Source of the DNA: a virus
DNA: 43,206 nucleotides
Strand: one strand, 5' to 3'
Virus record (IMG/VR): IMGVR_UViG_3300032020_000018
Location: 1 to 43,206 of that record
Shown here: piece after piece, positions 37,347-43,206 of the stretch
Layout: every line of letters begins with the position of its first letter
Position numbering within the stretch: the stretch's first letter is position 1
Made by a program: the position numbers and the translations under genes
Notes under the pieces: model-generated
Seen by the model: only the letters and a program-made list of their open reading frames with translations
Databases searched by the model: none
Told to the model about the DNA's origin: nothing

Positions 37347-37367
37347 TCTCCTGAAAGGAGTCCCACG

Positions 37368-37433
37368 GTGGCAACGAAAAAGAAATGGATTCAAAAGTCG
37401 GTGCCCAAAAGTCGGTGCTGGGTACGAAGATGA
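37368..37433 (+). CDS. 21-residue ORF, frameshifted start of the glycosidase-like gene
   Basis: GTG 37368 with AAAGGAG upstream reads MATKKKWIQKSVPKSRCWVRR and stops at an ATGA overlapping the next start. A 14-bp tandem repeat (37391-37418) causes the shift: with one unit removed, this frame would run directly into the glycosidase-like gene. It may still act by coupling translation to it. Confidence 0.5.
   Translation: MATKKKWIQKSVPKSRCWVRR
37391..37418 (+). repeat. 14-bp tandem repeat at a gene start
   Basis: Two units of YCAAAAGTCGGTGC (37391-37404 and 37405-37418; the first base differs). Fourteen is not a multiple of three, so gain or loss of a unit switches the reading frame between the strong GTG start at 37368 and the downstream glycosidase-like gene. 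Confidence 0.7.
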
Positions 37434-39127
37434 AACGATTCCTGGCCCTCTTGTTGCTTCTTGTTATGGCCTTGCCGGGCCAGGGGGAGACGTTTTATTT
37501 TGGCTGGCCTCTTAACGACAATGCCGCAAGCACGACCGTGACGGGCACCTATGTCAACGGCACCTCGGTAGGATATAACACCTCAGCACTTGCGGCAACG
37601 CTCGGATCGGAGCCGGCGTTCCGATTGAACTACGACGGGGCCACTGTGCAGTACCTTACCGCCTCGCTGTGGGCCGTTCCGATCCGGGAGTGTGAGCGGA
37701 CCCGTCTATGGACGAAGTATGCCGGCAATCCCGTATTGGGCCTGTCTGCGGCCAGTGTGCATTACGGGCAACTGGCGGCTAATCCGGAGGGTGGCTGGTA
37801 CTGGTTCGGGAGCAACGGCGCCACGGGAGGCATTGACCGATGGTCCAGTGCTGACCTGATTACGTGGACGGGGCAAACGACGGCACTGGCCAAAGCCACC
37901 GCCGGCGCGTGGGACGGCACCAGTCTCAATGTGCCCTCCACCTTCCAGGACCCCCTCAACGACAATCAATGGATCATGCTCTATCGTGGTTATAACGGTG
38001 CTGCCTATCACATCGGTATTGCCTACAGCGACGATGGGGCGACGTTCACGCGAAAGGATAACGGCGGGGTTGATGATGGGCTTTTCCCACAATTCGGGGA
38101 TAACTATGACCCGACCGGGGTCATTCTGGTGGGCGACCGCTACTATGTCTACGTTAACGGCACTACGAACCGTCACGGGGTGACAAGCGTCTACTACTCC
38201 GACGACGACTGCGCGACGTTCACGTCCTACAGCGGCAATCCTATTTTTCAGAACAACATGTTTTGCCCGTGCGTCTGGCAGTACGGCGACTACTATTACA
38301 TGCTGATCCCGCGCGATGTTACTGTGGCCGGACAGGCCCTGTACGATCACGCCATCGCCCTGTATCGGTGCAGTGATCCCTATTTTGCTCTGGGGACTCG
38401 CGAGTTTTTAGGTTATCCCATCGTCAACGATCAGACGTATGACTCCAAGTATCTCGACACGCCGTCTCTTCCTGCAACGGATGTTTACCGCACCAGTTTC
38501 CCGGAGGCGTTCGGCGACACGCTGTATGTGCTCTATGACGGTCAGGCGACATACGGCAAGCAGTGTCTTGCCACTACGTCTCTCAGTGGGTTGGCGTCCC
38601 TGCCCGCCTTGACGGAGCCGCTCGGGTCTTTGCTGGGGGTTGGAGGCCGTACCACCTACAGTTGGTGGATGCAGTTCGATTCGCTCGCGCAAAATGACGT
38701 GCTCTTCGGCATCAGTTACAGTGGGGGCAACGTCCCCTATCACATCATCGTCCTGCTGCGTACCCTGGTTGCGTCCCAGTATCTGGCGGTCCGGTTGGCG
38801 GATGGCTATCATCTGACCTCGGCAGCGCTGAGTACGGGTACGCCGTACCATTTCGTCATTGTGGACGATGCGGGCGCGTATACCATCTATCAGAACGGCA
38901 GTTCGGTTGCTACCTTCACTGCCGCCCGGCTCGGCTGGTGCACCCAGACTCTCTATCTGGGCCGGGGCAACCCGGATCGCGACCTGCACGCGTACCTCCA
39001 GGACTTTCGCATCTACCCCCGGGTCTTGTCCCAGAATGAAGTAACCGCCCTGTATACCATCGGACCCACCCACCAACGTCCTGCCGCGGGTACGGGCGGG
39101 GGCATCGGCCGCGGCATTTTTCGCTAA
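37430..39127 (+). CDS. Tail-associated glycosidase-like protein with signal peptide
   Basis: ATG 37430 begins a signal peptide (MKRFLALLLLLVMALPGQG); 565 residues. The first domain resembles a five-bladed propeller glycosidase (GH43/32-like): WTKYAGNPVL, YWFGSNGATGG, FQDPLNDNQWIMLYRGY, IAYSDDGATF, YVYVNGTTNR, SYSGNPIFQN. A jelly-roll, LamG-like domain follows (STGTPYHFVIVDDAGAYTIY, then LGRGNPDRDLHAYLQDFRIY). It may degrade or bind host polysaccharide. A 14-bp repeat upstream could switch its longer form. Confidence 0.7.
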   Translation: MKRFLALLLLLVMALPGQGETFYFGWPLNDNAASTTVTGTYVNGTSVGYNTSALAATLGSEPAFRLNYDGATVQYLTASLWAVPIRECERTRLWTKYAGNPVLGLSAASVHYGQLAANPEGGWYWFGSNGATGGIDRWSSADLITWTGQTTALAKATAGAWDGTSLNVPSTFQDPLNDNQWIMLYRGYNGAAYHIGIAYSDDGATFTRKDNGGVDDGLFPQFGDNYDPTGVILVGDRYYVYVNGTTNRHGVTSVYYSDDDCATFTSYSGNPIFQNNMFCPCVWQYGDYYYMLIPRDVTVAGQALYDHAIALYRCSDPYFALGTREFLGYPIVNDQTYDSKYLDTPSLPATDVYRTSFPEAFGDTLYVLYDGQATYGKQCLATTSLSGLASLPALTEPLGSLLGVGGRTTYSWWMQFDSLAQNDVLFGISYSGGNVPYHIIVLLRTLVASQYLAVRLADGYHLTSAALSTGTPYHFVIVDDAGAYTIYQNGSSVATFTAARLGWCTQTLYLGRGNPDRDLHAYLQDFRIYPRVLSQNEVTALYTIGPTHQRPAAGTGGGIGRGIFR

Positions 39128-39136
39128 GGAGAACAC

Positions 39137-39784
39137 ATGAAACGGTTTTTAGTCATCACTCTGATTCTTGCCCTGACGGCCCCGGTATTCGGACTTGAGC
39201 TCGTCCGGCAAAAAAACGTCGCCACCATCATCACCTTTCCCATTCTGGATAGTGACGGGGACACCGTGACGGGAGCGGCCGGCCTGGACAGCGAAGAGGA
39301 CAACTGGTCGGACAGTGCGGCCCCCGATGGATTTGCGGATTGCACAAATGAAGCAACCGAGATCGGCACGACGGGCATCTACTATCTGAGCCTGACAGCG
39401 GCCCAGATGAACGTGCAGTACAAATATATCCAGGTCAAGACCTCGACGGTTGGGGCTAAGACCCAGCATATTCTGATCCGTACAACAGCAGGCGCTCCAG
39501 CCAATGCGGCTACGAACTTCTCTACTACCATTGCGGCCGGCACACACACGACCACCTCCTTCGTCCTCACGGATGGACCCACAGCGAACAACTGGTTTGG
39601 GAACCGTTACTGGTATGCCCACGTGATTGACGCAACTAATTCCATGCCCGCCTACGGCATGATTACGTCCTATGTCGGGGCCACCAAAACCGTGAAGATT
39701 ATTCCGGCCCTGCCCTTCACTCCAGAGGCTGACGATACAGTCTACCTCCTGCCGCTTGGGCCGTTCTATGCCCCCGGTTGGTAA
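39137..39784 (+). CDS. Exported or virion protein
   Basis: ATG 39137 behind AAGGAG gives 215 residues with a signal peptide (MKRFLVITLILALTAPVFGL). The strand-rich body (VRQKNVATIITFPILDSDGD, then YLSLTAAQMNVQYKYIQVKT) resembles small phage structural proteins. The function is unknown. Confidence 0.6.
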   Translation: MKRFLVITLILALTAPVFGLELVRQKNVATIITFPILDSDGDTVTGAAGLDSEEDNWSDSAAPDGFADCTNEATEIGTTGIYYLSLTAAQMNVQYKYIQVKTSTVGAKTQHILIRTTAGAPANAATNFSTTIAAGTHTTTSFVLTDGPTANNWFGNRYWYAHVIDATNSMPAYGMITSYVGATKTVKIIPALPFTPEADDTVYLLPLGPFYAPGW

Positions 39785-39811
39785 TCCACAATCAAGCAAA
39801 GGAGCAATACG

Positions 39812-40354
39812 ATGACCGTACTGACTGATACGAAGCCGAATACGAAACAGAAGCCCTGGATTCTCATGCGCCGGGTGACTACCGACGATACCCCGCTCGA
39901 TGCGACCACGAAAGTCTGGAGTACCGTGGCGGGCCTCTTCTTCCCCCTGCCCTTCGACTGGGAAAAGATGTTCCTGGCCTTCCTGTGCTACGGGGACGGC
40001 ACGGGCGGCGGCAATCCCGAAAGTGGAACCTTCAGTTTTAATATCTTGAGCGTCCGCGAGAACGGGTCGGCCCAGATCGTGGCGCAAGGGACGGCCGAGG
40101 TGGGCGCGTTGCGGGCCAGCCACGATCCCGTGAGCGGCCAACTGTTTTCCGATGCCAGCGAGCACAAGTGGGTACAGCAGCCGGTGATTACCCTGGATGC
40201 GTGGCGCACGCCCGTCGTGGCGTCGGGCACCTCCGACGACCTGGGTAATCTCTGCTGGTCGCCCCAGCATGATTACGGCGTGTTCGTGGAGATCACCAGT
40301 ATCGTCAGCATCACCTCCATTGACGTTTACGCCAGTGGGGATGAGGGTTCGTAG
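39812..40354 (+). CDS. Putative virion structural protein
   Basis: ATG 39812 behind AAGGAG gives 180 residues, strand-rich with no signal peptide (WSTVAGLFFPLPFDWEKMFL then VFVEITSIVSITSIDVYASG). It lies between the fibre-like genes and the adaptor. No family is recognised. Confidence 0.6.
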   Translation: MTVLTDTKPNTKQKPWILMRRVTTDDTPLDATTKVWSTVAGLFFPLPFDWEKMFLAFLCYGDGTGGGNPESGTFSFNILSVRENGSAQIVAQGTAEVGALRASHDPVSGQLFSDASEHKWVQQPVITLDAWRTPVVASGTSDDLGNLCWSPQHDYGVFVEITSIVSITSIDVYASGDEGS

Positions 40355-40362
40355 GGGGCAGT

Positions 40363-40959
40363 ATGAGCATTACCAAGGCGGAAATCTTAACCTTTGTCAA
40401 TTCCGTTCTGAATCGCACCGAAAGTGATGTGACCCAGGATATCCTACTCGTCCTCGATGAGTTGAGTGACGCGCACGTACTCAAGAGTTCCGACCTGACC
40501 CTGACCCTGACGTCCACCGACACCTACTTGGTCTATCCCGCCACGGCCTTGTCCGATGCGCAGGCCATCATCAGCATTGCCCTGACAGACGCGGCCGGTG
40601 ACCGCAAGTGGCTCCTGGCTCACTACCCCGGCGGCTGGCGGGAATACCAGCGCGGCATGTCCTCGTTCACGCGCGCTACGCCCGAGTATTACGTCTGCAT
40701 GGATCGCAAGGCATACCTTTATCCGCCGCCGGATGCGGACTACACGGTCGAATTGCACTTTTGGGCCAGACATGCCGCAGATGCGGACGCGATTACTTTC
40801 GGCGATGAGTGGAAACGAGCGATCTGGTTTGGCACGGCCTACGAGGTCGCGTGCAGAAGGAAGATGCCAGACGCAATAGCGATCTGGTCACAGAGGTATG
40901 CCATAGAGAAACAGAAACAACAGCATTTGCACGCCGATCACGTAAGCATTGTGGAGTGA
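40363..40959 (+). CDS. Head-tail adaptor (P22 gp4-like)
   Basis: ATG 40363 gives 198 residues. The helical start (SITKAEILTFVNSVLNRTES), the middle (LAHYPGGWREYQRGMSSFTR then YYVCMDRKAYLYPPPDADYT) and a helical C terminus fit adaptor proteins that join portal and tail. The position after coat agrees with the P22 order. An HNH gene follows on the opposite strand. Confidence 0.7.
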   Translation: MSITKAEILTFVNSVLNRTESDVTQDILLVLDELSDAHVLKSSDLTLTLTSTDTYLVYPATALSDAQAIISIALTDAAGDRKWLLAHYPGGWREYQRGMSSFTRATPEYYVCMDRKAYLYPPPDADYTVELHFWARHAADADAITFGDEWKRAIWFGTAYEVACRRKMPDAIAIWSQRYAIEKQKQQHLHADHVSIVE

Positions 40960-40972
40960 GTAAGTGGTTGCC

Positions 40973-41662
40973 TCAAGACATAATTCTTCTGTGGATTTCG
41001 TGAACAGGCTCGGAAAGGGCGCGTTCAGGGGACCAACCGTATCTGTTTATCCTGGCCGCAACTACCAAGTACCGAATTCCGTATCTCTTGGCCCATTCCG
41101 CCATTGTCATAGTCTCGTCATTGATCGTAATGCGACGGCTGCTGCGCCTATTGTTAGCCTGCTCGGTACGAGTGGCCCACTTACAGTTGAAGGGGCAGTA
41201 TGGACCGGAATTGTCGATTCGTTCAAGCGTGTAACCAACGGGTGGGTCATCCATATCCGTAAGGAAGACAGAAAAGGACTTACTCCAGGCAGGGCAGACA
41301 ATGATGCCTCTACCACCATAGCGAGGGTAATTCGGATCATGCTGGTCTTCGCATCTCCTTCTCATCTTCGCCCATACATTATAGAGTGGATGTCGCCCGC
41401 TTCTATGGGCATATCCATGCTTCAGGCTTCGGGTTGCAGTAATCTCACGGATAAGGCAACCGCAACTTTGGGTGTGGCCGTTGCGGAGATGCCCCTGTGT
41501 AACCACAACCAACTGGTCACAATCACACTGACATCTCCATCGGCGGCCATAGGGGCGACGCCGTTCTGTTTCTTCAATGACGACCAGCCTACCAAAACGC
41601 TGCCCGACAAGATCAAGCCTCTTGCGTTTCTGGGCTGGGGTCGCAATACTGGTATTAGACAT
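40973..41662 (-). CDS. HNH-family endonuclease-like protein, likely homing
   Basis: ATG 41662 behind AAGGAAG gives 229 residues. WRCQCDC then SCGC form a zinc ribbon, followed by [36 protein letters not shown] and QANNRRSS, then a helix-turn-helix ([20 protein letters not shown]). It is a paralogue of the gene at 1592-2374. It runs against the late genes, as do the two other leftward HNH genes. No consensus promoter is seen upstream; expression may start in the 41663-41760 spacer. Confidence 0.85.
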   Translation of the reverse strand: MSNTSIATPAQKRKRLDLVGQRFGRLVVIEETERRRPYGRRWRCQCDCDQLVVVTQGHLRNGHTQSCGCLIREITATRSLKHGYAHRSGRHPLYNVWAKMRRRCEDQHDPNYPRYGGRGIIVCPAWSKSFSVFLTDMDDPPVGYTLERIDNSGPYCPFNCKWATRTEQANNRRSSRRITINDETMTMAEWAKRYGIRYLVVAARINRYGWSPERALSEPVHEIHRRIMS

Positions 41663-41695
41663 GGTGTTTCTTCCTTTTCAAGAACACTGTGTTTA

Positions 41696-41731
41696 GGGCG
41701 GCCGTTCCGGTCACGAGCCGGGCGGCCGTTC
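41696..41731. repeat. 12-bp direct repeat upstream of the HNH gene
   Basis: GGGCGGCCGTTC occurs at 41696-41707 and 41720-41731. The repeats could pair with themselves through their CGGCCG centre and form a hairpin in the HNH leader. They may mark the insertion boundary of the HNH gene. Confidence 0.5.
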
Positions 41732-41806
41732 GCTTGTCAATCTACCATACCTCTCCACCACAATGCAAGCGGAATTTTCCACTTTTCTCATAAGGAGGCT
41801 GCATAG

Positions 41807-42697
41807 ATGCGTAAAAACATGCAAATAGTCTTGCTCGTCCTGATCTGTTGGCTGCCCTGGATTTTTGCTTTTGTGTATTCTTTCGACACTGCCACTCCGC
41901 TCGGCTCTGACAAGGTTTCCACGCTCGATGATAAAATCCGCGAGGTCAAGGCGGCGGTCCAGGAACGCGAGAATGTAGACCATTACTGGCCTCTCACAGG
42001 AACGCAAGTCAGCGATGCCAGTGTCGGGAAACACCGCAAAACTCAGTTCTACGGTGTTCTGGCTGTCAAACCCACGCTCCTGACAGGTGAGTGTGCCATC
42101 TACTCCAAGACCGTTTCCGGTATCAGCGAACTTTTCTTCGAGGATTCCGGGGGCACAGAGAAACAACTGAGCACCAACGGTAAACTGAACGTGGCTGCCA
42201 CGGAAGCGGTTCTCCTGACCGGAAATCAGACTGTCGCCGGGGTCAAGACCTTCTCCAGTGCCCCGAAATCGTCCGCGAATGCCACGGCGACCGGGGAACT
42301 GGTCCGATTCGACCAGGCGGACGACTCAACCTTGCAAATTCTCGCCGGTGTACTCCAGTTGAAAGACAGTGGGACGACGTTCGCCAAGCTCGCCACGGGC
42401 GGCGTTCGCATGGCGACCGGCACGTATACGGGGACGGGCGTCGCCAGTCGGGCCATTACCGGAGTTGGGTTCCAGCCAAGCATTGTCTTCCTCTTCGATC
42501 TGACGCACGGCAGTGCCTTTGGCTGGGGATGCAAGACCGCCAACATGGCCACATTCACCCACTACGCGGCCGCTGGTTGGGCCTCCCAAATCATCGTATC
42601 TCTGGACGCAGACGGATTCACTTTGGGCACGAATCATGCGTTTGTGAACAATGCGGACGGTCGTACTTACAACTGGATCGCCATCGGGATCAAATAG
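41807..42697 (+). CDS. Tail-fibre-like protein with signal peptide
   Basis: ATG 41807 behind AAGGAGG gives 296 residues. The N-terminal segment (MRKNMQIVLLVLICWLPWIF) is an export signal. Then TPLGSDKVSTLDDKIREVKA, AAVQERENVDHYWPLTGTQV and VGKHRKTQFYG match the start of many phage fibre proteins. The C-terminal part (TGTYTGTGVASRAITGVGFQ then VSLDADGFTLGTNHAFVNNA) is a common tail-fibre receptor-type domain. Confidence 0.75.
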   Translation: MRKNMQIVLLVLICWLPWIFAFVYSFDTATPLGSDKVSTLDDKIREVKAAVQERENVDHYWPLTGTQVSDASVGKHRKTQFYGVLAVKPTLLTGECAIYSKTVSGISELFFEDSGGTEKQLSTNGKLNVAATEAVLLTGNQTVAGVKTFSSAPKSSANATATGELVRFDQADDSTLQILAGVLQLKDSGTTFAKLATGGVRMATGTYTGTGVASRAITGVGFQPSIVFLFDLTHGSAFGWGCKTANMATFTHYAAAGWASQIIVSLDADGFTLGTNHAFVNNADGRTYNWIAIGIK

Positions 42698-42706
42698 GGA
42701 CCCTTC

Positions 42707-43206
42707 ATGCCGCAGTTTGCCATTATCGGAGATCACTTCGGGGTCCGGGAAGATGTGCCCCGGATCAAGTTGTCCACGGCCTTTCTGGCGGCCGAATCGG
42801 ACAATGTGACCTACCACAACGGCGTACTGCAACGATTGCCGGGCCGCGGCGCGGAGTTCACGGACGCCGACGGCGATTCTGTGGTAATCCCGGACGGCAA
42901 TCCGATCATCCACTGGCACTACCATGCCGACCCGGCCGGACTCCAGTACTGCTTCGCCTACACGAAGGCCCATGTCTACCTGTGGGACAATGTTGCCAAA
43001 GCATGGGACTTGATGTTCATCTGTTCCGCGGACTGCACCCATTGGTCCAGTGCCAGTTTTAAGGACAAGATCATTTCCGTGAACGGGGTGGATTATGTCC
43101 AGGTCTGGGACGAGGATACCCCGGCCACCCTATTTGCTTCGCTTGGCTCATCGGCGGGGATCGACATCGGCAGTGCGGTTATGCTGACCACGGCGGCCTA
43201 CGTTAT
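42707..43206 (+). CDS. Putative tail or head-completion protein, 3' end missing
   Basis: ATG 42707 is followed by an open frame to the window end (166 residues). It starts MPQFAIIGDHFGVREDVPRI, then KLSTAFLAAESDNVTYHNGV, LQRLPGRGAEF and a strand-rich, Trp-containing part (HWHYHADPAGLQYCFAYTKA). Position after adaptor and fibre suggests the P22 gp10-like tail needle or stopper class or a tail nozzle, but the motifs are not decisive. No ribosome binding site is clear. Confidence 0.6.
   Translation, partial: MPQFAIIGDHFGVREDVPRIKLSTAFLAAESDNVTYHNGVLQRLPGRGAEFTDADGDSVVIPDGNPIIHWHYHADPAGLQYCFAYTKAHVYLWDNVAKAWDLMFICSADCTHWSSASFKDKIISVNGVDYVQVWDEDTPATLFASLGSSAGIDIGSAVMLTTAAYV

Noticed and set aside
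40964-41806. A 280-codon rightward frame.
   Set aside because: It is the codon-aligned opposite strand of the HNH gene at 40973-41662, which has clear motifs.
42529-43062. A 177-codon rightward frame at the right end.
   Set aside because: It overlaps the end of the fibre-like gene and the better frame from 42707, which is open to the window edge.
1-43206. CRISPR arrays, rRNA or insertion sequences.
   Set aside because: No regularly spaced direct repeats with unique spacers, no rRNA-like sequence and no transposase were seen.

Overview
The window is a continuous, gene-dense piece of a temperate-looking, podovirus-like phage or prophage, cut at both ends. It is moderately GC-rich, most genes have AGGAG-type ribosome binding sites, and many start inside the stop codon of the gene before (ATGA, GTGA or TGATG junctions). 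The late genes follow the order known for P22: small terminase, large terminase, portal, scaffold, coat, then an adaptor (gp4-like) and the start of a possible gp10-like protein. The coat protein looks like the N4 gp56 / DUF4043 type. The host cannot be named. Many exported proteins and one possible twin-arginine signal suggest a Gram-negative host, but this is inference.

Layout. (1) 1-4900, rightward: small accessory genes, a DNA methyltransferase, an HNH protein and a HAD-like protein, ended by a hairpin. (2) 4921-8316, leftward: nine small unknown genes behind a strong sigma70-type promoter, with a repeated spacer motif before several ribosome binding sites. (3) 8416-11300, rightward: zinc finger, GIY-YIG nuclease, SF2 helicase, putative replication protein, then iteron-like repeats. 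(4) 11401-13313: small terminase, a leftward serine recombinase and a palindrome cluster. (5) 13314-16192: large terminase interrupted in its P-loop by an intein, and a following gene. (6) 16209-26357: about 27 small rightward genes, including a vWA protein, a membrane-anchored methyltransferase and a YopX-like protein. (7) 26383-43206: portal, scaffold, coat, fibre-like, glycosidase-like and adaptor genes, with two copies of a structured RNA element.

The most striking object is the large terminase. Its ORF carries a complete set of intein splicing blocks inserted in the Walker A motif, and the middle of that intein, where an endonuclease normally sits in frame, holds a full HNH endonuclease gene on the opposite strand with its own promoter. 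Two other HNH-type homing endonuclease genes (29355-29960 and 40973-41662) also run leftward against the late genes.

The second notable object is an intergenic RNA of about 115 nt present twice (26383-26497 upstream of portal and 31817-31933 upstream of scaffold). It folds as a three-way junction with compensatory changes and ends in a terminator-like hairpin. Operator-like 16-mers shared by two promoters and the recombinase region suggest common control, but no repressor gene was recognised in the window.
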